From Mantamonas sphyraenae (lineage: Eukaryota; CRuMs; Mantamonadidae): 64,000 nucleotides of DNA. The position numbers and the translations under genes are program-made. Below, in pieces: positions 29,474-41,500 of the stretch (position 1 is its first letter; each line of letters begins with the position of its first letter). The DNA is taken from contig JAPMXV010000029.1 in NCBI GenBank assembly GCA_026936335.1, positions 186,001 through 250,000 of the forward strand, written 5' to 3'. The notes below the pieces were generated by a model. The model was not told the origin of the DNA. It ran no database searches and was given only the letters and a program-made list of their open reading frames with translations.

Positions 29474-32400
29474 ATGGCCAACAATGACCAACAGTCGCCT
29501 TCCATGACGGAAGCGATGACTGAATTGAACAACAACAACAACAACAATGCAAACAAGGCAAACTTTGACGCGGTGGATCGGGACGCTCTGATGAAGGTAC
29601 GTGGGCTTCTTGAACGATTGTGATTGTACGAGCGTCGATGGCTGATCCCACGTTGTTTTTGCAGATGTTTGATCCGAAAAGCCTGGACATCCTGCAAGCG
29701 CAGGGCGACGTGGCGGGCATCGCAAGTGCCCTGGGCACAGATCTTCAGCATGGTCTGTCCCTGGACCAGGTGAACAATTGCCGGGAACGTGTGGAAAGGT
29801 GAGATCAGGGCGAAGGAAGGACTGGCCGGAGACATTTCAGCGGAAGATCCGACGGCTCACGCAAACGCACACAGATTCGGTGAGAACCGCATCCCCGAGC
29901 GCCCACCACGCTCCTTTATCTCCTATGCCGTCGAGGCTATCAAGGATCCGACGCTGATCATGCTTATTGTGGCTGCAGCCGTGTCCCTGGGTACGTGAAG
30001 AAGCCAACCCCTTTTTTCCACCGTGTTTTACGCCATTGCGGACCCAACCTTCCCCCACCGAGGAATGTCTCCGGGCAAACAAGGTTTTCCGAGAAAATGC
30101 CCTCTTACCCATGACTGACACACACATGGGCAGTGCTGGGCCTGACAATCGAGAACAAGGAGCATGGATATATCGAAGGGGTGGCCATTCTGGTGGCCGT
30201 GGTGGTGGTGGTGCTCGTTACGGCGGGCAACGATTTCGAGAAGGAGGTTCAGTTCCGCAAGCTGAATCAAAGGCAGCAGGACATCCAGGTGTCTGTGGTG
30301 CGCGACGGAGCACGTCAACACATTTCCGTGTTTGACGTGATGGTGGGCGACCTGATGGTGTTGTCCTCGGGCGACGTCCTGTGTGCCGACGCCCTGCTGG
30401 TGGACGGCAAGCAGGTCAAGTGCGACGAAAGCAGCGCCACGGGCGAGAGCGACGCCATCCGCAAGACTGCCAACAACGATCCGTTCTTCTTGTCCGGTGC
30501 CATGGTGTCTGAAGGCGACGGTACCGCGCTTGTCGTCAATGTGGGACAGCGCTCCTTCAAGGGCAAGCTGCTCATGGCCATGCGCGGCGGCGACGCTGAG
30601 CATGCCAACGGCGAAGGAGAGGAAACCGAGAGCGAGCTTCAGACTCCTCTCGAGGAGAAGCTGGCTGTGTTGGCTTCGTGTAAGTGGTGGATGGGAACAG
30701 GGGGAGGATGGAGGGGGTAGAGCAGTCGCAGGTGCAAACAACTCACACGGCGGGAGGGTATGTACACATCAGTCATCGGCCGCATTGGCTTTTCGATTGC
30801 GGTGACGGCTGTGCTTGCGCTGACGGTGCGCTACTTTGTGCTGAAGGAGATCGAGGGGGTGACAGTGACCGCAGGCGAGGCGGCAGCAGACATTGTGCAC
30901 TACCTCATCACGGCCATCACCATTGTGGTGGTGGTGGTGCCCGAGGGCCTGCCGCTGGCTGTGACGATTGCGCTTGCGTACTCGACGATGCAGATGCTGA
31001 AGGACAACAACCTGGTGCGTCACCTGGCCGCCTGCGAGACGATGGGCAGCGCCACCAACGTGTGTTCGGACAAGACGGGCACGCTGACCACCAACCAGAT
31101 GACTGTGGTGCGCATGCGCCTGAGCAACAAGAACGTGTTGAGCAAGGACACGGCGTCGACGCTGACCACAAGCAGCAGCACCTCCTCGCTCGCCGACCTC
31201 GCTGCTATGGATGACGACGGCGACGACGACGGCGACACCAGCAGCACGGACAGCAGCAACAGCACGCCGACGCAGCAGAGACTGACCAGCATCGACCCTG
31301 TGGCAGACACGCGCGCATGGGCCATGCTCAGCGAATCGCTCGCCGTCAACTCGACCGCAGAGATGGAACGCACCGCCACAGGCATGGAGCTGCAGGGTTC
31401 CAAGACGGAAGTGGCGCTGCTCAACATGCTTCGCGACGGCCACGTGGATTGGCAGGCGGTGCGAGGGAGCCACACCGTGGTGCGTCAGTACCCGTTCACA
31501 TCGGCAGCCAAGCAGATGGGCACCGTGATTCCCAACGTGGATTCGGACAGCAAGCTGACCCTGCACGTGAAGGGCGCCAGTGAGATTGTGTTGGGCCAGT
31601 GCACACACATGATGACCCTGGACGGCGCCGTGGTGCCCATGACCAAGCGCATGCGCTCGGAACTGGGTGCTCACATCCACCTGTACGCCCAGGATGCATT
31701 GCGCACCATCGGCATTGCCTGCAAGGTGATTGATGCCCAGGGTTTCGACGACGAGGCGGACATGGACGCCACGGGTCTTGTCTGGCTGTCTCTGGTGGGC
31801 ATCAAGGATCCCGTACGTCCGGAAGTGCCGCCTGCAGTGCAGGATTGCAAGCGTGCAGGCATCACTGTGCGTATGGTGACCGGCGACAACATCACCACTG
31901 CCGTGAGCATTGCGCGCGAGTGTGGCATCTTCACCTCGGGCGAATCGGTGGCCCTGGAGGGACCCCAGTTTCGGGAGATGGACCAGGCTGCTCTCATGGC
32001 CATCTTGCCCAAGTTGCACGTGTTGGCGCGCTCGTCGCCCATGGACAAGCTCAAGTTGGTGCGTTTGCTGATGGCCCAGGATGAGGTGGTGGCAGTCACA
32101 GGCGACGGCACCAACGACGGCCCTGCGCTCAAGGGCGCCGATGTGGGCTTCTCCATGGGTCTCACGGGCACCGAGGTGGCCGTGGAGGCGTCGGATGTGG
32201 TGCTGATGGACGACAACTTTGCATCGCTGGTCAAGGCGGTGTCGTGGGGCCGCAACGTGTTTGATTCGGTGCGCAAGTTCCTGCAATTCCAGATCACGGT
32301 GAACGTGAGTGCGGTGATCACCGCGTTTGTGGGCGCCATGGTCAACAAGGACGGATTGAGTCCGCTGAAACCCGTGCAGCTGCTGTGGGTCAACCTGATC

Positions 32401-33225
32401 ATGAACACCATGGCCGCGTTGGCACTGGCCACGGACAAGCCCACGCCGGAGCTGTTGGAACGCAAGCCCACGGGCCGTGCCGAGCCGCTGTTTTCCCGAC
32501 GCATGTGGAAGCACATCGCGGGCCAGGCTTGCTTCCAGCTGGTGGTCAGCTTCACGCTGCTGTACGCGGGTCCGCAGCTGCTCAACGTGGAACGTGACTC
32601 GTACCACCACCTGACCATTGTGTTCAACACGTTTGTGTTTTGCCAACTCTTCAACGAGTTCAACTGCAGGAAGAACTCGGACGAGCTGAACGTCTTTGCC
32701 GGCATCTTTGACCACCCGCTGTTTGCAGGCATCATGACCCTCACCGTCATTCTGCAGGTGCTTCTGGTGGAGTTTGGCGGCGTGTTCATGGAAACCGTTC
32801 CCCTGTCGCTCAACGAGTGGCTGGTGTGTGTGCTCATCCCCGTGCTGTCCTGGCCCCTGGGCCTTGTGCTGCGCCTGATCCAGGTCGAGGAGAAGGATGT
32901 GGTCAACGAAAACATGCACGAACCGCTCACTGGATGGGAGCTGTTGCGCACCATGCATCCGCACATCCATTCCCTGGACTACTGGCGCACACACAAGGGC
33001 GCCCACCTGCACTCCACATTCTCCCACTACGACACGGACGACATGAGCATCGACCAGGTCGACCACGAGATCGAGGAGATCATGCACGCCAACGAAAAGG
33101 ACGCCATCCAGGTCGTCGTCACGGACGTCAAAGACACGGCAAAGTCCCCGTCTCCCGCCCCACAGGCGGAGGCTCCCGGCACACCCACCTCTCAGGCTGA
33201 CAACGATGCCCAAACCAGTGTTTGA
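29474..33225 (+). CDS. Plasma-membrane-type Ca2+-transporting P-type ATPase (PMCA), five exons
   Basis: A P2B-type pump that expels calcium using ATP. Exons are 29474-29596, 29665-29798, 29875-29990, 30134-30679 and 30773-33225, all in phase, giving 1,123 residues. Signatures are RIPERPPRSFISYAVEAIKD, VKCDESSATGESD (A domain), VVPEGLPLAVTIALAYS (M4), the phosphorylation site CSDKTGTLTTNQM, and the hinge TGDGTNDGPALKGADVG. The M5-M10 region has VNLIMNTMAALALATDKP. A serine/aspartate insert follows the phosphorylation site. The C-terminal tail (about 130 residues) is acidic and proline-rich; I see no clear calmodulin site. The start at 29474 gives a short asparagine-rich leader. The alpha-mannosidase starts 110 bp downstream in the same direction. 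Confidence 0.93.
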
Positions 33226-33335
33226 GTGGGCAAAGCGGGTGTGAATGAATGAATGGGTGATGATGAGGTTGACCACTGAAACAAGAAACGCCCTCCAACA
33301 CCCAACGAATCACACACACACACACACCATCCAAC

Positions 33336-36300
33336 ATGCACAAACACCACAAGGTGACGGTGGAGCGATGTGAAAAGTTTACGGAGGACAACCTGTTTGC
33401 GGACGTGAACCTGTACGGAGCGCTGTACGATCGTGAGCGACGCTTCGAGGTGGGACGCGACCACGACTCGGTGCTGCTGTCCTACAGCGTGCCACACACG
33501 GGCTTTGACGGCGTGCAGACATCCGATGACATCTACGACCGCGAACGCATGCAGTGCAGCGAGGTGCGGCGCTTGTTTGAGACGGCCCTTGCCGACGGCG
33601 CGGTGGTCGACGCCCCCGTCAAGGAGTGTCCGGGACACGTGCGACGCGCAAGTGTGGGCGACTCGTTTGGGCCGTCATGGAGCACCACGTGGGTGTACCT
33701 CCACTTTGAGGTGCCGCAGGAGTGGGCAGACGAGGAGGTGCACCTGATTTTTGACCCAAACTGCGAGGGCCTGATTTTCGTGGACGACGAACCCATGCAG
33801 GGCCTGACCGGCGGACGCAACGACAGGCGTGTGGAGTGGCTGCTGGACTCGTCCACACGTACACACACCATCCTCGTCGAGCTGGCAGCCAACGAGATGT
33901 TTGGCTGCAACGACGGAAAGAGTTTCCTTTCGCCGCCCGACGAGGAACGCTGGTTCAGCCTGGCCACAGCCGACGTGGCTGTGTTTTGCCGCGAGGCATG
34001 GGACGTGATGTGGGACCTGGTGGTCATCACCGACATGGCGAAACACCTGAACGAGGACAGTGTGGAGCGTGCGCAGGCTACGTACACGTGCAACCGGGTG
34101 ATGAAGAGCATCGACGTGCGCGACCGGAGCTCGATGAAGGAGGCGCATGCGTTGGCCCAGGAGTTTCTGCAGCAACAGAACGGCGCACGTGCGTTGGAGG
34201 TGACGGCCATTGGGCATTGTCACATCGACACGGCGTGGTTGTGGCCGTACGCAGAAACCAAGCGCAAGTGTGCACGGTCGTGGAGCACTGCACTGCGTCT
34301 CATGGACTTGTATCCGGATTACCAGTTTGTGTGCAGCCAGGTGTGTCAGTACGAGTGGATGCGCGACTTGTATCCGAGTCTGTTTGCACGCATGAAGGAA
34401 CGCATTGCCGAGGATCGATTCGTCATCACAGGCGGCTCCTGGTGTGAAATGGATTGCAATCTGCCATCCGGTGAGAGCTTTGCCCGCCAGTTCCTGTACG
34501 GACAGCGATTCTACGAGGCGGAATTTGGCAAGCGATCCAACATCTTTTTCCTCCCGGACACCTTTGGCTACAGCGCCCAGCTGCCGCAGATCATCCGCGA
34601 GGCCGGCATGGAGTATTTCGTGACGCAGAAGATCTCGTGGAACCTGATCAACACGTTTCCACACAACACATTCATGTGGGAGGGTCTGGACGGAAGCCGC
34701 GTGCTGACCCACTTTCCGCCTGCCGACACCTACACGGCGAGCGCCACCGTGGAGGAAATTGTGCGTTGTTCCAACAAGCACAAGGACAAGGACCGCTCCA
34801 ACGAGGCCCTCTTCCTGTACGGCAACGGCGACGGCGGCGGCGGGCCCACCATGGAGATGATTGAACGCCTGGGCCGCATGCGCGACTGTCAGGGCCTGCC
34901 CAAGGTTGCCTTCCGCTCCGTGGACGACTTTTTCGAGCGGGTGACGTCCAACAGCCGTGAGCTGGTCACGTGGAGTGGCGAACTGTACCTGGAGCTGCAT
35001 CGCGGCACGTACACGTCGCAGGCCAACAACAAGAAGTGGAACCGCAAAGGGGAGTTTCTGTTGCAGGAGTTGGAATGCTGGGCCACGCTGTTGCAACTGC
35101 ACGATGCGCAGGCGTACCCTCGCGACGAGTTGGATCGTTTGTGGAAGCTGCTGCTGCTCAATCAGTTCCACGACGTCATCCCGGGCTCCTCCATCCATCA
35201 GGTGTTTGTCGACTCGGACGCACACTACGCAGACATCATGTCCAGTGGCACCGCGTTGCGTGACGCTGTGCTTCAGGGCCACGCAGGCGCAGGGGGCGAC
35301 GATCAGTCACCACCCACGCGCTATCGCGTGTACAACAGCAACGGGATCGGTGCACACGGACAGGTGGTGCGCGCTGGCGATCAGTTTGTGTACGTGCCCG
35401 AGGTGCCGTCGCTGGGTTACGTCGACGTGGAGGTTGGCAGCGGAGACGACGCCGCTGACGAGACAGTCGCGGTGGCCGTGGAGGATGCAGTGCGGGTGAC
35501 AACCGGCACGGGGAACAACGACAACGGCGACTTTGTGGTGGAGAATGGACTGATTGTGCTACGTGTGCAGGGCGACGGTCGCATTGTGTCGCTGTACGAC
35601 AAGGAGTGCAAACGCGAGTGCATCATCCAGGGCAAGCTTGGCAACCAACTGGTCATGTACACGGACATGCCGTTGTTCTGGGACGCGTGGGACGTGGAAA
35701 TCTACCATTTGGAGTCCAAGTTTCCCGTAGAGCCCGAGGCGGAGAGTGTGACGGCGACTGTGGTGGAAGAGGATGCGCTGCGCGTGCGTCTGCGCTTCGA
35801 GTTTCCCCTGTCGTCGGAATCCAGCATGCGCATGGATGTGGTGGTCAACGCACACTCCAAGCGAGTGGACGTGGAGTGCCGTGTCGATTGGCACGAAAAT
35901 CGAAAGATCCTCAAGGTGGAGTTTCCCCTTCGTGTGCGCAGCTCGCACGCCAACTACGAGATCCAGTACGGCCACTGCGAGCGGCCCACACATGTCAACA
36001 CCAGCTGGGACATGGCCAAGTTCGAGGTGTGTGCACACAAGTGGGCCGATTTGAGTGAGCATGGATTTGGCGTGGCCCTCCTCAACGATTCCAAGTACGG
36101 ATACAGCTGCCGTGGCTCCCTCATGGCACTGTCGCTGCTGCGTGCACCCAAGGCCCCGGACAACGAGTGTGACATGGGCGTCCACGAGTTTACATACGCC
36201 CTGTTCCCGCATCGCGGCCGCCTGCAGGAGGGTCTTGTGGTCCAGGAGGGCTACAAGTTGAATGTGCCCGTAACCGTGCAGCCGTTGCCTGCTTCTGCCT

Positions 36301-36752
36301 CCGGATCGGTGGGTGAGGGAGTGTCCATGGTGCACAGTGACAGCGACCAGGTGATCATCAGCAGCGTCAAACGCGCTGAAGACGACGCCAACAGGCTCAT
36401 TCTGCGTCTGTACGAGTGCGCAGGCGCGCATGCGGACGAGGTGACCATCCACACGGGATTCGATGTGGCTGCTGTTGTGCGTTGCAATCTGCTCGAGGAA
36501 CCACGCCAAGAGGGCAACCCTAGCGTGGGCAGCAGCTCCAGCAGCAGCGACGCGCACGCCTACGCCATGGGCAATGTCAACAGCAACGATTTGGAGAATG
36601 CAGCGGGCACATTTGTGAGCGCAGGCAAGAACAACGTCGAGGGCGAGAGCCGCCAGCTGGAGGCCATTGCCGTCGCCGATACGGCACGAGCATTTACGCT
36701 TTCCCTCAGTCCGTTTGAGATTGTCACCGTAGCGTTGGATCTGAAAGATTGA
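33336..36752 (+). CDS. GH38 alpha-mannosidase, cytosolic/vacuolar type (MAN2C1/AMS1)
   Basis: The 1,138-residue single-exon protein lacks a signal peptide, as expected for MAN2C1/Ams1, which trims free oligomannose sugars. The catalytic region has GHCHIDTAWLWPYAETKRKC (zinc ligands), GGSWCEMDCNLPSGES, the nucleophile region FFLPDTFGYSAQLPQI, and NQFHDVIPGSSIHQV (second zinc ligand). The beta-sandwich part contains IQYGHCERPTHVNTSWD and a family-typical FGVALLNDSKYGY. Two short serine/glycine-rich inserts lie in the last quarter. The 3' end is only 20 bp from the convergent oxygenase gene, so the transcripts probably overlap. Confidence 0.95.
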   Translation: MHKHHKVTVERCEKFTEDNLFADVNLYGALYDRERRFEVGRDHDSVLLSYSVPHTGFDGVQTSDDIYDRERMQCSEVRRLFETALADGAVVDAPVKECPGHVRRASVGDSFGPSWSTTWVYLHFEVPQEWADEEVHLIFDPNCEGLIFVDDEPMQGLTGGRNDRRVEWLLDSSTRTHTILVELAANEMFGCNDGKSFLSPPDEERWFSLATADVAVFCREAWDVMWDLVVITDMAKHLNEDSVERAQATYTCNRVMKSIDVRDRSSMKEAHALAQEFLQQQNGARALEVTAIGHCHIDTAWLWPYAETKRKCARSWSTALRLMDLYPDYQFVCSQVCQYEWMRDLYPSLFARMKERIAEDRFVITGGSWCEMDCNLPSGESFARQFLYGQRFYEAEFGKRSNIFFLPDTFGYSAQLPQIIREAGMEYFVTQKISWNLINTFPHNTFMWEGLDGSRVLTHFPPADTYTASATVEEIVRCSNKHKDKDRSNEALFLYGNGDGGGGPTMEMIERLGRMRDCQGLPKVAFRSVDDFFERVTSNSRELVTWSGELYLELHRGTYTSQANNKKWNRKGEFLLQELECWATLLQLHDAQAYPRDELDRLWKLLLLNQFHDVIPGSSIHQVFVDSDAHYADIMSSGTALRDAVLQGHAGAGGDDQSPPTRYRVYNSNGIGAHGQVVRAGDQFVYVPEVPSLGYVDVEVGSGDDAADETVAVAVEDAVRVTTGTGNNDNGDFVVENGLIVLRVQGDGRIVSLYDKECKRECIIQGKLGNQLVMYTDMPLFWDAWDVEIYHLESKFPVEPEAESVTATVVEEDALRVRLRFEFPLSSESSMRMDVVVNAHSKRVDVECRVDWHENRKILKVEFPLRVRSSHANYEIQYGHCERPTHVNTSWDMAKFEVCAHKWADLSEHGFGVALLNDSKYGYSCRGSLMALSLLRAPKAPDNECDMGVHEFTYALFPHRGRLQEGLVVQEGYKLNVPVTVQPLPASASGSVGEGVSMVHSDSDQVIISSVKRAEDDANRLILRLYECAGAHADEVTIHTGFDVAAVVRCNLLEEPRQEGNPSVGSSSSSSDAHAYAMGNVNSNDLENAAGTFVSAGKNNVEGESRQLEAIAVADTARAFTLSLSPFEIVTVALDLKD

Positions 36753-36772
36753 GCCGTCCAATGGAACCAGAT

Positions 36773-38341
36773 TCATTTGTTCTGCCCCTCTGAAATCTCC
36801 CTCCACACTGTCTGAAGCAGGTTGCGCAGCGATCGAGCGCCAAACACGTTTCCACGCATGCTTCCCGTCATGCGAAACACACGGGGTGACGACTGCGAAG
36901 GGATGACGCCAACGCGTCCGTAGTGGACCTGTGCATTCGGCACCGAACCGGCCTCCAACTGTAGCTCCTTGCTTGTGTCGGCAATCTCCGACTCGAGACA
37001 CACGTAAAAGTGCATGTAGGGGGCGTAGTGACGAATGACAGGGGCCAGGCGATGCAGCACGCGATGCACCTCGCCATCGGCCACAAACAGATACACACGC
37101 GGCAACGGTGAGCTGTACATCACCGAGCGTACCACCGCCTGGCGTGGGTCCAAGCGTTGCACAACCACAGAACGGTAGTGGGGTGGGTAGTGCAGCAGAA
37201 AGTTGCTTGCACCCAACGCGTTGTCCATGGCAAAAGCAGGCAACACACGCGGCGCACACACCTCCACATAGTCCAGGGATGTGGAGGACCAAAAGCAATG
37301 GACCTCTTTGTCATCCATGTGTTCCATGTCCACCAGGTGCACGGGTGCATCCTGGATGCGAGGATGCTTCGCCATCCACGCTGCCTGCGCTTCCAGCACC
37401 TGTTGCAACTCCATGTCGCGTTTCAGGCCATACACTGCCTCCGGTTTGTACAAATAATGACACCCTGGACTCATGGGCTTGGTACGCCACCAATTGACAA
37501 GCAACGTCACACGCGGGCCGCTGCCCTTCAATTGAACACTCCTCGGCGTTGCCAGGGCTCCGGCAATGCCGTGAAACTGGTCGCCACGGAACATCAAATG
37601 CTTTCCCATCGAAGGATAAACCACGGCGGCGCGTTCTGAGGCCCTGTTGACCACCCGTGCGCCCTGCCGCACGGAAAAGGTGTCCAGAGCCAGTGTCGGG
37701 CCTCCGTGGTCGCTTAGATACGTCACTGTGCTGAGGAACGGGTGCCGAAGGCGTTGGTACCGAGCATACATGTGCTCATCCTTGTCGTAATGGAAGTGCA
37801 TCTCGGCGTCCGTCTCTCTGACCTGTTGCCAGACCTCGCAGCCCACCACCGACGCACTCAACGCCGCATCGTGGCCAAACGCAACCTGTTTCAGCCTGCG
37901 CACAAAGTGATACAGCAGTGTGGGCTGTTTTGCCGCCTCTTCAGCCTCCACCCTGGCCTGTTGCGTCTTGTCCTGCACGTCGCTGACGTTCAGGAAAATG
38001 AGCTGTGTGCCAAACGCGGGATCATTCAGGCTGTTGTGCTTCCACAACGCCAGCGCCTCGTCACGCACCGCACTGATCATCTCCGGCGACGCCACTTGAT
38101 CCACCACGCGTGCCATCTGTCCTGCGTGCAACAGCGTATGCGTCTCTGCGTCCCGTCGCTTGCTCACCTTTCTCGCCTCTTCGCTCACCTGTGCTTGCCA
38201 GCCCGCGTCCGCCAGCGTTTCCACCTCCAGCGACGACGCCTTTTGTTCCTCCTCCTCAGCACACATACAGCCAAACACCAACACCATCATCATCATCACC
38301 AACCCCACAGCACCAGTCCACCCCGTGCAAACTCGTCGCAT
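36773..38341 (-). CDS. Secreted 2-oxoglutarate/Fe(II)-dependent oxygenase-like protein
   Basis: From ATG 38341 the protein has 522 residues. It opens with an uncharged stretch (VGLVMMMMVLVFGCMC) that fits a signal peptide or anchor. The iron site is suggested by MHFHYDKDEHMY (His-x-Asp), a distal His in FRGDQFHGIAG, and a 2-oxoglutarate Arg in RVTLLVNWW. The strand HPFLSTVTYLSDHGGPTLAL between them is typical of the double-stranded beta-helix fold. About 240 C-terminal residues form a second region that I do not recognise. Substrate is unknown; prolyl or lysyl hydroxylation of secreted proteins would be a guess. An upstream in-frame ATG (38392) adds a cysteine-rich leader that looks untranslated. 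It shares a 199-bp divergent region with the peroxidase gene. Confidence 0.72.
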   Translation of the reverse strand: MRRVCTGWTGAVGLVMMMMVLVFGCMCAEEEEQKASSLEVETLADAGWQAQVSEEARKVSKRRDAETHTLLHAGQMARVVDQVASPEMISAVRDEALALWKHNSLNDPAFGTQLIFLNVSDVQDKTQQARVEAEEAAKQPTLLYHFVRRLKQVAFGHDAALSASVVGCEVWQQVRETDAEMHFHYDKDEHMYARYQRLRHPFLSTVTYLSDHGGPTLALDTFSVRQGARVVNRASERAAVVYPSMGKHLMFRGDQFHGIAGALATPRSVQLKGSGPRVTLLVNWWRTKPMSPGCHYLYKPEAVYGLKRDMELQQVLEAQAAWMAKHPRIQDAPVHLVDMEHMDDKEVHCFWSSTSLDYVEVCAPRVLPAFAMDNALGASNFLLHYPPHYRSVVVQRLDPRQAVVRSVMYSSPLPRVYLFVADGEVHRVLHRLAPVIRHYAPYMHFYVCLESEIADTSKELQLEAGSVPNAQVHYGRVGVIPSQSSPRVFRMTGSMRGNVFGARSLRNLLQTVWREISEGQNK

Positions 38342-38540
38342 CGTTGGGTTTGACCCGATGGCGCAGTATGTACTGCACATGCACTTGCACATGGCACACC
38401 CACCAGTGCCAACCCCGTTTCTTCCATTCCTGTGCCTTCATCGCCACTTTGCCACTCGCTCTCCCCTCTTGAAGCTCAACAACAATCTCGACGTCGCCGT
38501 CTCCGCCACGCATTTTTCCAACCACTTCACGAATTCAACC

Positions 38541-41500
38541 ATGCGCACGACCCAACTTTGTGCATGCTTGCTGCTCTGTGTGGCAATGCTGAGCCCAGCT
38601 TACGTTGCCACCGACGATGCGGACCCTGCTGAGGAAACAGACCTGACCGAGTTTGAGAGCCACCAGACCAACACGTGGTTCCACCAGCTGCCCTACGTCA
38701 CCGACTCGGACGACGCACAGCGCAAAACCTCGGGCATTGCCTGCTACCAGCGTGTCCAACCCAAGGACAGCGACCCCGCCGATCCCAAGGGGCCCTTTGT
38801 CCAACGCGCCGCCCAGGCAGGATTCAAGTGCGTGTCAGGCCTTCCCTCCCTTTTCCGGCTGCACACACTTACGCTGCTCCTTACCGCCATTCCCCCACCA
38901 CACCACACACACACATGCACCATACACACACGCACACACATAGCTATGTCCACCAGGAGCGTCGTGTGCCGCCTCGTTGCCTTCTCGACGACAACGAAAA
39001 CCGCAAAAAGGTGGCCATTGGCGGCTTCTGTGAGGGCGAGATCAACACAGGAGGCGCAACCACAGCCGACTACGACGGCGACGGCTTCCCCGACGTCTTT
39101 GTCTCGCGTGTCTTTAAGCCACCCATCCTCTATCGCAACCGGTACGTTTGGAGGGACTGTGTGTGCGTGTGTGGCAATATGCAGTGGCCAAAAAGCGAGG
39201 AGAGGGCCACGCCAGCTGACACACACACACGAAAACACACACACTCCCCACGCCACGAAAACTACCACCTCCCCGCATGATGTTGCACATCGGGTATTGC
39301 CGCATGAACCACATGCGAACGTATCGTGGTGGCTGCATGCGGTGTCGGTGTCTGTGTGTGTGTGTGCGGGGTGGGGGGCAACTGCAGCGGCGATGGTACG
39401 TTTGAAGATGTGACGGAGAAGGCGGGCATCACGCTCAAGGAGTCGTCCAGCGGCGCTGCGTTTGCAGACGTGGACAAGGACGGTGACTTGGACCTGTATG
39501 TGACCACTCTGGGCACCAAACGCTTCTACCTGTACATCAACGACGGCCAGGGCCACTTTACTGAAGAGGCGCTGGAACGCGGGGCGGCCATTGCCACGCC
39601 GTACCTGCACGTGGGCTCCACCGTGGCCTTTGGTGACTTTGACGGCGACGGGTACCCTGACCTGCACACGACGGAGTGGGCACCCAAGCAGAACATCCAC
39701 TTCAACCGACCCAAGAAGGGAGTGAAGCTGCGCTCGGCCGAGCGTCTGCTGCGCAACCTGGGTGCATCTGCACCGGGATACTTTGAGGATGTGACGGAGA
39801 CGGCCAATGTGTCTGTGGACGGGTACCGTTCGCGTTCGCTGAAGATGAGTCCCGGCCCGTATGGGTTCAACTCTGCCTTTACGGATCTGGACAACGACGG
39901 ACGTGCGGATTTGGCGGTGACGGGCGACTTTGCTACCACGGTGCTGTTTTGGAACGAGGGCAACCAGACGTTCCTGGAGGGGTACCGCTCGTCGGGAGTG
40001 GGATCAGAGATGAACGGCATGGGGTCGACGTTTGGCGATTTGAACAACGACGGCAACATGGACTGGTTCATCACGGCCATCTACGACGAGAAGAAGCGAT
40101 GCTGGGACGAGGACAAGGCCGAGTGGTGTGAGATTGGCTGGGAGGGCAACCGGCTGTTTTTGAACCAGGGCAACCGGTCGTTTGTGGATGCCACGGACAT
40201 GTACGGTGTGCGCGACGCCGCGTGGGCGTGGGGCACCACCTTTTTGGACTTTGACAACGACGGCGACCTGGACTTGATGGTGGTCAATGGCTTCACCATC
40301 CCGTCGTCGACGATTGAGGACGACTTCAACGTGTCGCCCAACCAGTTGTGGGTCAACGAGGGAGGCACGCTGGTGAACCGAGCCAAGGAGTTTGGCATGG
40401 AGGAGGAGAACCGCAACGGACGCGCCGTGTTTGTGTTTGACTACGACAACGACGGCGACCTGGACCTGTTTGTGGCCAACCAGGGCGACAAACCGCTGTT
40501 CTACGAAAACGTGATTGGCAACCGCAACCCGTTCCTGCGCGTGCGCGTCCTCCAGGCCTCCAAGGAGCCGCGCAACATCAACGTGGAAGTGTTGGGTGCC
40601 CGCGTGTATGTGTTGCCCGTGGAGCAGGGTCCCGTGCAGTGGCGCGAGATCGGCACCGGATCGCACCTCTACGGACACAGCGAACGCACGGCACACTTTG
40701 GCCTGGGCAACCCGGCCTACGTGGAGACCCTTCAGAGCACTGGGCGCGTGGCACGTGTCCTTGTGGTCTTCCCGGGCGTTGATGGTGCCGAGGGAAGCAC
40801 GGTGATGATCAAGGATGTTCCCATCAACTCCACCCTGCTTGTGCGCCAGCCTCGCAAGGACAACATGCATCTGCTGAACAAGCTGCGTCGTTGCCCCAAG
40901 GGCACTGTGCCCGGCGCCACCAGTGCCACGGGCAAGGTGACATGGGACGATGCCGCGGCCGAAGCCGAGCATCAACGTGACGAGGACGACGACGAGGTTC
41001 AGGAGGCAACCACCACGCTGGACGCAGCGGCTGCCAAGGCGGCCAAGGAAGGATTGACGCTGAGCAAGGCCCAGTTGGCGACGCTGTTGACACACCGCAC
41101 GCCGGAGAAGCTGTATGCGACGCGTGAGACGGCACTGATCAAGAGCGAGCGCACGCACGACAGCCGCAGCAACCAGGCGTTTACGTACACCATCAACGGA
41201 GGACGCAACAACGTGAAGGAACCCACGCGTGGGCAGACGTGGACGCGTTTGCAACGCGTGGCACCGGCACAGTATTCGGACGGCAAGGCGGAACCGGCGG
41301 GATCCAAGCGACCGTCGGCACGTGTGGTGTCCAACCACCTCATGGCACAGATCAACAACGAGGAGTGGGATGCTGCCGGACGCAACGCGTTGCACATGAC
41401 CTTTGGTCAATTCTTGGCACACGACATTGATTTCACGTCGCCGCTGCCCACGTTCAACCTGGACACCAACTTTGCCATCAGTGTGCCCAAGGGCGACACT

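Noticed and set aside
30769-33276. 835-residue open frame on the minus strand
   Set aside because: Antisense shadow of the PMCA-type calcium pump; no recognisable motif.
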